DNA of 62,015 nucleotides. It comes from Phycisphaerae bacterium. Lineage in GTDB: Bacteria; Planctomycetota; Phycisphaerae; Sedimentisphaerales; Anaerobacaceae. Numbering within the stretch: position 1 is the first letter of the stretch; every line of letters begins with the position of its first letter. The notes below the pieces were generated by a model that was not told the origin of the DNA, ran no database searches, and was given only the letters and a program-made list of their open reading frames with translations. Location: positions 1-62,015 of the forward strand of contig JADHXR010000021.1 in NCBI GenBank assembly GCA_016782865.1. The letters are read 5' to 3'. The position numbers were made by a program, and so were the translations under genes. Shown here in pieces: positions 1 to 9,439 of the stretch.

Positions 1-1230
1 TATGCTGACGCGAAGCGCCTCCACGTCTTGCGTCGTGACATTGAGTTCCTTGATCCGATTGTCGACAATCTCACAGATTCTTTCAGCCCGGGCCAATTCC
101 GATTGGAGCAACGAGTACCGGGCGACTATAACACCGAAACCTCTTGCCTCCTCATGCTGAGCTTCAAAAGATGCACGAACCTCATCCATCCTCTCTTTCG
201 CTGTAATCCACCTTAGCTGCATTACCTCAACATAGGCATCTGCAAAATCCTCCGCCTCTTTCTCAAGCTCCTGGTTTATGCGGTCAACCTTCGCTTTGAG
301 CGCCTGCACCGATGGATGTTCTTCAGTGCAATGATATCTTGCATCTTTCAGCTCCAACTCCGCTTGTCTCAATTCCGACTGCAACTGAGTTTCTCTGTCG
401 GGAACACGAAGACTTTCACCCGCCGACGCCGCCGCGAACTGTCTGATTTTCGCGGCGTCCTGGGCCATGCTTTGGACCGCTTGAAAATCAGCTTTCGCCG
501 TGAGAGCAGCCATCTCCGCCTGGCTTAGTTCGCTCGACAACATTCTCAACCTCTCAAAAACAATGTTCCCGCCTTTGCCGTCAAACGAGACAATTCCATT
601 GTCCTCGGTAAATGTAATCATCTCCTTGAATTTTTCCGACAAGTACTCGTCGCGACTGAGTTTCTCTTTCTGTAGAATCTTGAGCACTTCGGAAGCAGTG
701 TCACGCTTTCGCTCTCGGTGATATGTTATGTAGGAAAGCACCAATTTATTAACAATTTGGGCGGCTTCTGCCGGATAGGGAGATTCAAAGGAAACAGTAA
801 TCACGTCGTCTTTTCTACCGATGCTAACGCTGAGATTCCCCCTGAGAAAGGCAACCAGGTTATCGACACCGGCAAATGTTCTGAGCCGAGCTACATTCTG
901 ATCGTCAACCACCGGCCCAAGAACAGGCGTAGATTTCAGCAATTCGCCCTGCGTGTAGAGGTAGTTGCTGGATCGTGCCGTTACTCCTTCGTATTCGTTG
1001 ATGATTCTGGGGCCACTTTGTTCAACATATAATCTCGATTCACTCGTGAAGATTGGTGTAGTCTTCAAAAGATAAACGAATGCAGCAACCAAAAACAAGA
1101 CCGTAGTAAGCAGGATGGTCCATCTGTGGCGCAGAGCTACGTGCAAGATGCCCTGCAGTGAGACTTCCGCTTCTGGCAACGTTAGGTTTGAATCACCGTT
1201 TTCAATTGTATTGTTATGCATATTTGCCAT
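1..1230 (-). CDS. Polysaccharide chain-length / tyrosine autokinase-type protein (GumC/Wzz family), 3' end outside window
   Basis: This is an inner-membrane protein of exopolysaccharide assembly, expected to control chain length and to dock with the Wza-type outer-membrane lipoprotein encoded just upstream. The minus-strand frame is open for 410 codons from an ATG at 1230 to the window edge, so the C-terminus (periplasmic end, second membrane segment, and any kinase domain) is not visible. After about 25 residues come basic residues and a hydrophobic segment (TILLTTVLFLVAAFVYLL). A Wzz-like region with the phrase SPYPAEAAQIVNKLVLSYI follows. Long heptad-rich stretches full of Glu, Lys, Gln and Arg then look like the coiled coil of GumC proteins (EHPSVQALKAKVDRINQEL). 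The start lies 17 nt after the wza stop, indicating co-transcription. A second in-frame ATG three codons on is possible. The family call is firm; the exact subtype cannot be told without the C-terminus. Confidence 0.85.
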   Translation of the reverse strand, partial: MANMHNNTIENGDSNLTLPEAEVSLQGILHVALRHRWTILLTTVLFLVAAFVYLLKTTPIFTSESRLYVEQSGPRIINEYEGVTARSSNYLYTQGELLKSTPVLGPVVDDQNVARLRTFAGVDNLVAFLRGNLSVSIGRKDDVITVSFESPYPAEAAQIVNKLVLSYITYHRERKRDTASEVLKILQKEKLSRDEYLSEKFKEMITFTEDNGIVSFDGKGGNIVFERLRMLSSELSQAEMAALTAKADFQAVQSMAQDAAKIRQFAAASAGESLRVPDRETQLQSELRQAELELKDARYHCTEEHPSVQALKAKVDRINQELEKEAEDFADAYVEVMQLRWITAKERMDEVRASFEAQHEEARGFGVIVARYSLLQSELARAERICEIVDNRIKELNVTTQDVEALRVSI

Positions 1231-1247
1231 CAAACATGGTGTTCCAT

Positions 1248-2087
1248 CTAAAAGTTTTGATAAGTGCCTCCTCCAACTGTAATGTGAAATACGTCGGAGA
1301 AGAACTGGTTGGCCCGAGTACGCAGCGTATGATCCACATAGACAAGATCACCCGGCTTTATCACAGTCGCATATGTTTCAATCATGGTTCTATCGTCGAC
1401 ACTGAACGTAGCCGATACGAGCTCCCCGTCGGCGTCTTTTCGATAGATCTTCAAATAGCGCGGATCCGCAACCATATCAAGTCCTCCCGCAAACGCCAAC
1501 GCCTCCATCAGGGTATATTGAACGTCCCCAGGATAGGGAAAGACACCGGATTTCTTCACGAGACCTATAACGGCAAAGACTCGCTGGCTTTCCATCTGAT
1601 ACTTCTTTACCTCGCAAACCATCATAGGAGGATTGACCACGTACTTGGGGTGATAGGCATCGATTACTGACGCCTCTATCTGGGCAAGCGTTTTACCCGC
1701 AACATGTATCTCGCCGACAATCGGCAGGGTAACGGTTCCGGCCGGGCTGACCCGCGCCAGATATGGTTCAACATCCGTGCGGCCATACATCGGCCGAAGC
1801 CACGCTGGTAAATCGGACGAAATGACCCGCAAGACGGCAGGCATCTGAAACTCCAGTATATCGCCTGGAATTACCCGGTAAGGGCCAACATCACTCTTGA
1901 GCCCGGTCACTCCGTACATGCCTGCAACTTCAGCTTCCGATTTGATTGGGCCGGCTTTCGCAAACTCCCTGACGACGTCCGGAGGCGAGACCTTCGGACC
2001 GCACCCGGCAGCAAAAATCAGCAGGAAAACGCCAGCCCATACAAAGATCTCTTTCCCATGCCGGATATTTCTTTTTGCTCCTTTCAT
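1248..2087 (-). CDS. Wza-type polysaccharide export lipoprotein (SLBB domain)
   Basis: This is an outer-membrane lipoprotein predicted to form the export channel for an extracellular polysaccharide, together with the downstream GumC/Wzz protein. The start at 2087 is chosen because AGGAG lies 8 nt upstream and it gives a clean lipoprotein signal peptide ending LIFAAGC, with the lipidated Cys near residue 29. An upstream in-frame start at 2123 lacks these features. The Poly_export region follows (phrases YRVIPGDILEFQMPAVL and GTVTLPIVGEIHVAGKTLAQ), then an SLBB-like domain (VFAVIGLVKKSGVFPYPG) and a second ligand-binding-like stretch ending at residue 279. The length fits short Wza/EpsA-type proteins. 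The gene is preceded by about 390 nt of leader and a promoter module near 2475-2589 that is duplicated in front of another gene. It is the first gene of a wza-gumC operon; no polymerase or glycosyltransferase is in the window. Confidence 0.88.
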   Translation of the reverse strand: MKGAKRNIRHGKEIFVWAGVFLLIFAAGCGPKVSPPDVVREFAKAGPIKSEAEVAGMYGVTGLKSDVGPYRVIPGDILEFQMPAVLRVISSDLPAWLRPMYGRTDVEPYLARVSPAGTVTLPIVGEIHVAGKTLAQIEASVIDAYHPKYVVNPPMMVCEVKKYQMESQRVFAVIGLVKKSGVFPYPGDVQYTLMEALAFAGGLDMVADPRYLKIYRKDADGELVSATFSVDDRTMIETYATVIKPGDLVYVDHTLRTRANQFFSDVFHITVGGGTYQNF

Positions 2088-2474
2088 TCGAATAACTCCT
2101 GTAAGCACGTCATCGGTACGCAACCTATGTTTCGAACCGAAATCCTCATCAACTGTTTAGCCAGTTTCCTCTCATACGCCTCAACAACTATTGCATCAGA
2201 GCACATGCCCCTTGCAAACTACTCAATGGTATGCGGGCCGATATCCAACATCAGGCCGTCCTACCCAATATATTATCGGCCCAGAACGCTCAATAGCTTG
2301 AATAAACAACCGTAGTGCAACCAGAGCAAGCCATTTGGAATGTATCGAAATCGCCACGCCCGGTGCTTTACCTGTTGCCCTGCACCGCGCTACAACGACC
2401 GCTGTCGTAGTAGGCATTGCATAACACTGGCGCTTGTCTTCACATTTCGTGAAAAAGTTCGATTCCCGCGATAC

Positions 2475-2589
2475 GTGGACTCTTGCAGCCCACAACCACC
2501 CCACATCCTGAGACGTGATATCCTTACCATGCGTGCCGCGATTCTCACACGCGATTTGTGATGCTAATGGTCGCTCAAGATTAAGTCAA
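2475..2589 (-). promoter_or_regulatory. Promoter plus conserved 46-nt leader, copy 1 (upstream of wza)
   Basis: On the minus strand a -35 TTGACT (2584-2589) and a -10 TAGCAT (2561-2566) are separated by 17 nt, with an A-rich stretch further upstream. About 40 nt after the -10 comes a 46-nt block (2520 down to 2475) that is identical to 5162-5117. The block ends in a hairpin with a 7-bp stem (GTGGGCT / AGTCCAC, one G-U pair) and loop GCAAG. The intervening leader can form another hairpin around GCGTG / CACGC. The arrangement suggests a promoter with a structured 5' leader for the wza operon. The pairings are my reading and are not computed. Confidence 0.6.
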
Positions 2590-3110
2590 CACAAATATCT
2601 TTTTTTGCAACAATCCGCATTAATACTATTGAGAATGAGCCTGACAAATCCCCTACGTGTCAGACTAACGCGATTCATCGTCGTTCCATTATGAGGAAGG
2701 CCTCTAAAAGGGGCCGTTAAACAAAAGAACAAATCGGCCACAGAGCACACAGCGCAGCCTTTGGCCCCAACCAAAATAGCAGACTACGAAAGACGCTAAA
2801 TGTCGCGAAAAGGGAAGGGTCAAACATTCTTCCGCGTCTTTTCTTGAGCTTTTATTAAGCTGCTATCGCAGCACTATTTCGGATCAAGGCAGCCGCGGTT
2901 GTCGCGTGTTTTGTAGTTAAGAAGAATGACGCACAAAAAACAAGAACATGACAGATTGTAGTACGAAGAGAAGATCTGGAGACATACTGACCCGATTGTC
3001 AGATCTTTGCCAGCCCATCTCCCAGCAAACGACCAACAGCGGCACCTTTCGCCCGCGCAGATACCCCACCCTTACGTGCGGTGCGAAAAGCGCACTGTGA
3101 TACCATCCTT
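2590..3110. other. Intergenic stretch without recognisable genes
   Basis: About 520 bases lie between the wza promoter module and the inverted-repeat element at 3111. The stretch is mixed in composition, with AT-rich runs near 2600 and 2880. I see no convincing start with a ribosome-binding site, no known motif and no RNA gene. The short open frames here have atypical composition and no family resemblance. Confidence 0.5.
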
Positions 3111-3288
3111 AGGGCACCTCTAATAATTCATTTTGACTGCAACCGGCTGCAATCGATTTTGGCGGCGTTGAAAGATCAAAATGCATCCTCGATGGTGAAT
3201 AGCACCACCTCCGGGCATTTTGATCTTCCGCCTTGCCAGAATCGATTTCGCTCGTTTTCGTCTGAAAAGCAATTATCAGAGGCACCCT
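3111..3288. repeat. Palindromic inverted-repeat (MITE-like) element, family C, full copy
   Basis: The 178-bp element is bounded by 18-nt terminal inverted repeats, AGGGCACCTCTAATAATT on the left and AGGGTGCCTCTGATAATT when the right end is read inward. The interior is itself palindromic: AGATCAAAATGC near 3173-3184 pairs with GCATTTTGATCT near 3218-3229, and AATCGATTTTGG is mirrored by CAGAATCGATTT. A second, partial copy lies at 56938. There is no coding capacity, so any transposase would act in trans. Target-site duplication is unclear. Confidence 0.7.
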
Positions 3289-3424
3289 TTAGCGAAGTGA
3301 AGCATTTCGCTAAAGCGGTTCCGGGTTCACGGTTGATCGAAAGAACTAGTTTTGCCAGTCACCAACCCTGAACCTTGAACCATCTAACCCGTAACCAACA
3401 CTTTTGCCGCACACGGATGAAGTG

Positions 3425-4606
3425 TTACTCCAATCGTCCTGACGGCGTGGAGGGGCTCAGGACCCTTGTGTCTGTATCATCCCAGGCGCCGGCTACACCA
3501 GCTACACCAAATCCTATGCCGGTGCCCCAAGCAGCAGTTGGCCAGTTCCAGCCCAAGAAGCCAAAGGGACCGCCGGTACCTCCTGTGCCTCCTGAAGCTG
3601 CCTTGCCTTGTGCTCCACTTGCTGCCGGCAGCAGGGTGCTTGCGGTTACTGATTTGCTCACACTCTGCAACCCAACTGTGCTGGCTGCAGGTAAGCAGAT
3701 TGTAGCGACAGGATTCAACGCACCTTCGCACGATACCGCCGCACATATGTTTGCCACTTGCGCAGCCCTCACACCCTCAGCTCGAGCCCACTGAGGCAAA
3801 GGTGCATCTTTAACAACCGTGAGGCTGCTGGTCAGACCTAACTTGCTCACGAGCTTTTCAAAGTCGTTGTCTTTGCCCAGCTCACTGAAACTGGCCGGCT
3901 CGCCCGCAGCATCGACCTTCCATGTCGTCACCGTATGCTTGAGTTTTTCGGCGTAACCATTGGCGTTTGTCGCACCACTAAAAACAGAGGCACTGAGAAA
4001 AATATCCTCGAAGTCCGAGTCGAAGACATAAGCACAGTTAATCCTGCACTGAACGGCTCCTCCGGCGGTCTTGACGAAGAAAGGCTCCGATAACGCCCTG
4101 ACTGCTATCAACTCACCATGGCTTTCTGTTTCCAGGGGTATTGCCGTCAGAGTGAATTTCAACTCGCCGGGAAGCGAATTGCCAACCGATGACAGATCAA
4201 AAGCTTGTTTCCATGTCTTGCCGACATTGCTCTTGGTGACTTGGGTGAGGGACCTGAGACACTGATTGGTCACCTTTTCCATGAGCGCCAGGTCTTTGTC
4301 GATCCCTGACAAATGCTGAGTCTTCTGATCGATGACAAAGGAAAGTTCCTTCGGAGATGACACCGCGTCATCCGCAGAAATAACATAACTGGCCTTGCCG
4401 TCGCTCAGCAGTTGCTTTTTGGCGGTAAAGACTGTTTCAGCCTTGTTTGAAAACTGAGTCTTGCCGCTATACTCCAATACGGACTGCATCTTATACTGCT
4501 GCACCGTATCGCAGTCCGCCGCCCATCCGGCACTGCCCATTGCGAGCAACAGCGCCACCACAATACATACATCTCGCATTTTACGACCTTGCCTTGGCTC
4601 TTCCAT
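3425..4606 (-). CDS. Exported protein of unknown function with Gly-rich C-terminal region
   Basis: I do not recognise this family. The start at 4606 is supported by AAAGGAG about 7 nt upstream. The N-terminus has a Sec-type signal peptide (IVVALLLAMGSAGWAADC) with likely cleavage after residue 29-30. The mature part begins with a ~230-residue region rich in beta-type sequence (phrases such as SLTQVTKSNVGKTWKQAFDL and LPGELKFTLTAIPLE), containing several Cys residues that could form disulfides. A short low-complexity hinge follows, then a Gly/Ala-rich hydrophobic tail (GGTGGTGGPFGFLGWNWPT, GFGVAGVAGAW) that could insert in or traverse a membrane, before a polar end. It is monocistronic, about 510 nt downstream of a promoter/leader module identical in part to the one in front of wza, which suggests co-regulation with exopolysaccharide genes. 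No PEP-CTERM sorting signal is visible. Confidence 0.75.
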   Translation of the reverse strand: MEEPRQGRKMRDVCIVVALLLAMGSAGWAADCDTVQQYKMQSVLEYSGKTQFSNKAETVFTAKKQLLSDGKASYVISADDAVSSPKELSFVIDQKTQHLSGIDKDLALMEKVTNQCLRSLTQVTKSNVGKTWKQAFDLSSVGNSLPGELKFTLTAIPLETESHGELIAVRALSEPFFVKTAGGAVQCRINCAYVFDSDFEDIFLSASVFSGATNANGYAEKLKHTVTTWKVDAAGEPASFSELGKDNDFEKLVSKLGLTSSLTVVKDAPLPQWARAEGVRAAQVANICAAVSCEGALNPVATICLPAASTVGLQSVSKSVTASTLLPAASGAQGKAASGGTGGTGGPFGFLGWNWPTAAWGTGIGFGVAGVAGAWDDTDTRVLSPSTPSGRLE

Positions 4607-4720
4607 GTGTGTTCTCCTTTCAAAAAATAATTATTGACAAAACGACCCACTAACTCAACAACGGAAGGCATCGTCGAAAGCTCCGCAATGCCCTGCGAGA
4701 ACATCGATTAACCTGCCCTT

Positions 4721-4902
4721 AGGACCGTGCATGAAGTAACTTCCCGTTTTGGCTGCCCAACTGCACCGCATCTTCGATTGCTCCTCAATCGTGGAATCCT
4801 CACTGTAGAATAGCTACAATTCCGGCTCCACTTAATCGATCGCACCCAAATCTACGGCACATTTGAACCCCAAATTCGAGAATTTATTTCATGCACAGTC
4901 CT
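4721..4902. repeat. Inverted-repeat (MITE-like) element, family B, copy 1
   Basis: The 182-bp element has terminal inverted repeats AGGACCGTGCATGAAGTA at the left and, read inward, AGGACTGTGCATGAAATA at the right. The interior matches 6074-6267 almost base for base except for a small indel near 4800, where the other copy carries an extra GC-rich palindrome. It lies inside the presumed 5' leader of the 393-residue exported protein. No protein is encoded. Confidence 0.7.
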
Positions 4903-5116
4903 TACCACAAACGGTGATGAGTACTACCCTGATACGGCGATCCCGCAGAGCATTGGTATGACCAACGGCGGACTACATACCAGGAACAATCCTCAAATCG
5001 TGCTGTATCCACTACTACTGCCCGGCCGACACACAGAAACCTCATCGGACCCAAGGAGACCCCACTTTACCGCCAGCGGCCTTCCTTGCTCTACGACAGC
5101 CCCCCTTTTAGGATAA

Positions 5117-5229
5117 GTGGACTCTTGCAGCCCACAACCACCCCACATCCTGAGACGTGATACAGTCCCTTGCGTGTTGTGATTCACACAAGGTGAGGTC
5201 ATGGTAATAGTCGCCCCAGAATGTGTCAA
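5117..5229 (-). promoter_or_regulatory. Promoter plus conserved 46-nt leader, copy 2 (upstream of the exported protein gene)
   Basis: On the minus strand a -35 TTGACA (5224-5229), 17-nt spacer and -10 TACCAT (5201-5206) are followed after 38 nt by a 46-nt block (5162-5117) identical to 2520-2475. The leader between -10 and block can fold CTTGTGTG / CACGCAAG with an 8-nt loop. The shared block ends with the same 7-bp GCAAG-loop hairpin as copy 1, and similarity stops right after the hairpin. This indicates a conserved unit and not chance flanking homology. Confidence 0.6.
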
Positions 5230-5350
5230 TACAAATATCGACAAAAAAAGTTTTTTTTGGGGGGGTCTGAGAATTTTCTCAAACACAATTCTATGCGATT
5301 TCAGACGATCGGTGTGGGGCAGACTCGGCCTGCCTTCGCGGGGCGCTGCG

Positions 5351-5382
5351 GAAGGGTGAAGGGTGAGGGGTGAAGGGTGAAG
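5351..5382. repeat. Short tandem repeat, heptamer GGGTGAA
   Basis: Four to five consecutive copies of GGGTGAA or GGGTGAG give a purine-rich G-tract array on the plus strand. It lies between the promoter module and an integrase remnant. Four runs of three or more G could in principle form a G-quadruplex; this is speculation. Confidence 0.6.
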
Positions 5383-5494
5383 GCGCCCTTTCGCCTCGCC
5401 TAACCTGCTTTCCTTTGCCTGCCTGCTTAGGTCAGGATAGAAATCGGATGCCTCAAGAACATGTCGCCAACCGGATTGGTCAACAGCAGAAAAC

Positions 5495-6031
<537 letters not shown>

Positions 6032-6073
6032 ATCTTTTAACTGGTTCCAGCCAACCGGACAAGTCTGGCTCTT

Positions 6074-6267
6074 GGGACCGTGCGTGAAATAACTTCCCGT
6101 TTTGGCTGGGCAATTGCACCGCATCTTCGGCTGCTCCTCAATCGTGGAATCCTTCCCGGCGCGCCGGGATAGAATAGCTACAATTCCGGCTCCACTCAAT
6201 CGATCGCACCGGAATCTACGGCCCACTTGGACCGGCAAATTCGAGAATCTATTTCATGCACAGTCCC
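6074..6267. repeat. Inverted-repeat (MITE-like) element, family B, copy 2
   Basis: The 194-bp element has terminal inverted repeats GGGACCGTGCGTGAAATA and, read inward from the right, GGGACTGTGCATGAAATA. It is highly similar to 4721-4902 over the whole length. It carries an extra perfect palindrome, TCCCGGCGCGCCGGGA, around 6155-6170; the same palindrome occurs near 12930 inside the cusC-like gene. It lies just upstream of the tRNA-Ser gene, so it may affect that promoter. Confidence 0.72.
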
Positions 6268-6333
6268 TATTCTACAAAGTGCCGGTGGAGCCGGCAAGGC
6301 AAAGATTCTTTTTTAATCTCTACCGTTATCTGT

Positions 6334-9300
6334 TCAGTCAGTCATTTTGATAGCAAACCATTGGTAAAAGGCCGGAATTACAAAAAGCGTAAGCAAGGTT
6401 GCAGATGTCAGACCAAATACCACCACCGCAGCTAATGGCCTTTGAACTTCGGAACCGATGCCACTTGACAAAAGTAGAGGCAACAGCCCCAGCACCGTGG
6501 TTGTTGCCGTCATTAATACAGGGCGCAGACGCTGAAGAGCTCCTGTGATTATGGCCTCTTTGATTTCTATGCCCTCTGTCCGCAGTTGATTAATGCAGCT
6601 TACAAGGACTACGCCATTTTGTACTGCGATACCGAACAGGGCAATAAATCCGACGGCTGCAGGGACCGACAAATACTCCCGAGCAAGGAAAAGCCCGAGT
6701 ATTCCGCCAATCAAAGCTAACGGGACATTTATAATTATAAGCAGAGCCTGGCCTATAGAGCCGAATGTCAGGCAGAGCATCAGGAACACGAGCGTGATGA
6801 CGATCGGCACAATAATTGTAAGCCGTGTCATAGCCCTTTGCTGGTTTTCAAACTGGCCGCCATATTCGACATAGTACCCGGGAGGCAGTTTGATGTTATT
6901 GGCAATACTTTTCTTGATATCGGCGACAACGCTTCCCAAATCTCTGCCTCGTACATTGCCCTGGATAACCCAGCGTCGTTGATTCTTTTCACGATTTATC
7001 TGGATAGGCCCGATTACTTCCTTAATCTGAGCAACCTGTTCTAATGGCACGAGAGTTCCATTTTCAGCATGGACCAGCAAATCTTCTATAACCTGGGGGT
7101 CAGACCTGTAAGGTTCCTGATAGCGAACATGAATTCCAAAACGGCGGATGTTGAGATAGATGTTATCTATCACCTCGCCCCCGATAGCCAGTTCTACGAG
7201 TTCCAGGATTTCACTGACATTTATTCCGTATCGGGAACAGGCCTGGCGGTCTGCTATGATCTGGATTTGTGGCTGACCAAAGCTTTGCTCGACCGCAAGG
7301 TCTACCAGCCCGGGGATATTGTCAATGGAGTTGTGAATTTCCTGGGCCTTGGATTTGAGTACGTCCAGGTCTTCACCGAAGAGTTTTACAGCCACCTGTG
7401 CCTTGACACCACTGAGCAACTCATCAAAGGCGTTCTGGATTGGCTGTGTAAAATTCAATTGAACGCCGGGATAATTCGATAGTGTTCCGTTCAGAGCTTC
7501 AATCAGGTCTTTCTTGCTTTTGTAAGTCGGCCACTCATCCTGCCCTTTCAACTCAATGTGAATCTCAGCATAATTAACCGGATGTGGATGGCTGCCTGCC
7601 TCGGGCCTGCCAACGCGCGATACCACCTCTTCAACTTCTCCGAAAGCTATGATTTTCTTTTCAAGGGCCTGGATGACATCTGTACCTTTTTCAAGTGAAA
7701 TCGACGGTGCCATAGTAACGCCGATCAGGATTGAACCTTCTTCAAGTGTTGGGATGAATTCGGTACCGAGTAATGGCATAAGTGAAATGCTGCAAACAAA
7801 AGTAATAAGAACACCCCATAGAACTTTTTTCCTGTTACTAATTGCCCACATAAGCCGTGGCCGATAAATTTCTTTTAGTTTTCTCACCAGTATGAATTCC
7901 TTGTGTCTGCCTGCTTTAAGCAGATAAGTGCATAAAGCGGGAGCTGCTGCAACTGCAACAATCAAAGAACCGAACAAAGCAAAACAGAGCGTAAAAGCCA
8001 TAGGTGAGAACATCTTGCCTTCAACACCTTCAAGGCTGAAAATCGGCAGAAAGACCGTGATTATAATTATGATAGAGAAAATAATCGGTCGGCTGACCTC
8101 TTTGGCGGATTCAAAAATGATGTCGGTTTTCTTTCGCAAGGCATCAACGTTGGCATTCAAATGACGGTATATATTTTCCACCATAACGATAGAACCATCG
8201 CCGAGCATGCCGATACCAATGGCGATACCGCCTAAAGACATCAGATTAGCCGAGATACCCATCAGACGCATGAAGATTATCGATATGAGTGCGCACAGTG
8301 GGAGTGCAAGCGACACAATAAAAGCAGAGCGGAAGTTTCCAAGAAAACAAAATAGAACTATTATGACGAGCACTGCCCCCTGCAGCAGAGCCTTCTTGAC
8401 AGTCCATGTCGCCTGTCGCACGAGTTCAGCCTGTTCGTAATAAGGCACTAAACTCACGCCTTCAGGCAAAGATCCCTGCACCTCAGGGATCTTGGCATAT
8501 AAACTTTCAATAACCTTAGAGGTGTTCTGGCCGTAAAGCTGAAGCACCATACCGGACACAACTTCTTCGCTGCCATTTCGAGATACAACTCCGCGACGTA
8601 TCTCATTGCCGTAACCTATCTCGGCCAAATCGCCAATCTTGATCGGCACTCCTTCAATAACTTTAACATGAATATTTCTTATGTCGTCAAGGTCCCGCAA
8701 AAGCCCGATACCTCTGACAAGGTATTCTTCACTACCCAGCAGCATAAATTGTCCGCCTGCGTTTTTGTTGTTTTCCCTGACGGACTCGACAACCTCTTCC
8801 AGGCTAATCTTATATTTGTTCAGACCATGGGGGTTTATCCGGATTTGATATTGAAGGACATGCCCGCCAATCGAAAGGATATCTGTTACACCAGGCACAG
8901 TCTGCAACTGATATTTGACGACCCAGTCATTTATCTCACGAAGATATGTAGTCGGGTCCTTTCCGCCTGTATCAACATCGGGTGCAAGAGTTAAGTAATA
9001 GATGAATATTTGTCCAAGTCCGGTAGAGATTGGGCCCAATGCAGGCCGCTCTGTCATTTCGGGGAGTTGAGCCAATGCCTCATTGAGCCTTTCGGATACG
9101 ATCTGACGTGCAAAGTAGATATCGACGTCATCTTCAAAGTAAACGTATATAACAGCCATGCCGAAAGCGGAGGTACTTTTTATCTGTCTGACACCGGGCA
9201 AGCCGTTCATTGACGACTCAATTGGAAAGGTTATCAAACGCTCTACTTCTTCAGGTGCCATGCCATGAGCCTCAGCGAAAACCGGCACCATTACAGGGGA

Positions 9301-9426
9301 TATGTCGGGAAAGGCATCTACCGGCAGTTGAGAGTATTGGTATACGCCCAATGCTGTTACTCCTATAACGCCAAGAATAGCAAAAAATCTGTATCTAAGA
9401 GAAATATCAATAATTTTCTTATGCAT
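6334..9426 (-). CDS. CusA/CzcA-type heavy-metal efflux RND transporter (inner-membrane pump)
   Basis: This is the proton-driven inner-membrane pump of a tripartite metal efflux system. The 1030-residue length and two-fold repeated architecture match the family: TM1 near residues 10-30, a large porter domain, TM2-6, a second porter domain, and TM8-12. The TM4 signature reads LGGIAIGIGMLGDGSIVMVE, with the proton-relay Asp and Glu, closer to CusA than to CzcA. However, the region matching the third CusA methionine reads GGEVIDN and lacks Met, so the metal (Cu/Ag or a divalent ion) cannot be decided by eye. The start at 9426 has AAGGA 8 nt upstream; this ATG lies 13 nt downstream of the adaptor stop. 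It is the last gene of the operon His-rich protein, outer-membrane channel, adaptor, pump. It is intact with no frameshift. Confidence 0.93.
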   Translation of the reverse strand: MHKKIIDISLRYRFFAILGVIGVTALGVYQYSQLPVDAFPDISPVMVPVFAEAHGMAPEEVERLITFPIESSMNGLPGVRQIKSTSAFGMAVIYVYFEDDVDIYFARQIVSERLNEALAQLPEMTERPALGPISTGLGQIFIYYLTLAPDVDTGGKDPTTYLREINDWVVKYQLQTVPGVTDILSIGGHVLQYQIRINPHGLNKYKISLEEVVESVRENNKNAGGQFMLLGSEEYLVRGIGLLRDLDDIRNIHVKVIEGVPIKIGDLAEIGYGNEIRRGVVSRNGSEEVVSGMVLQLYGQNTSKVIESLYAKIPEVQGSLPEGVSLVPYYEQAELVRQATWTVKKALLQGAVLVIIVLFCFLGNFRSAFIVSLALPLCALISIIFMRLMGISANLMSLGGIAIGIGMLGDGSIVMVENIYRHLNANVDALRKKTDIIFESAKEVSRPIIFSIIIIITVFLPIFSLEGVEGKMFSPMAFTLCFALFGSLIVAVAAAPALCTYLLKAGRHKEFILVRKLKEIYRPRLMWAISNRKKVLWGVLITFVCSISLMPLLGTEFIPTLEEGSILIGVTMAPSISLEKGTDVIQALEKKIIAFGEVEEVVSRVGRPEAGSHPHPVNYAEIHIELKGQDEWPTYKSKKDLIEALNGTLSNYPGVQLNFTQPIQNAFDELLSGVKAQVAVKLFGEDLDVLKSKAQEIHNSIDNIPGLVDLAVEQSFGQPQIQIIADRQACSRYGINVSEILELVELAIGGEVIDNIYLNIRRFGIHVRYQEPYRSDPQVIEDLLVHAENGTLVPLEQVAQIKEVIGPIQINREKNQRRWVIQGNVRGRDLGSVVADIKKSIANNIKLPPGYYVEYGGQFENQQRAMTRLTIIVPIVITLVFLMLCLTFGSIGQALLIIINVPLALIGGILGLFLAREYLSVPAAVGFIALFGIAVQNGVVLVSCINQLRTEGIEIKEAIITGALQRLRPVLMTATTTVLGLLPLLLSSGIGSEVQRPLAAVVVFGLTSATLLTLFVIPAFYQWFAIKMTD

Positions 9427-9439
9427 GTGGATATTCCTT

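Noticed and set aside
2223..2504. 93-codon minus-strand frame beginning in the wza leader
   Set aside because: It overlaps the conserved 46-nt leader block, has no ribosome-binding site and the second copy of the block is in a different frame context.
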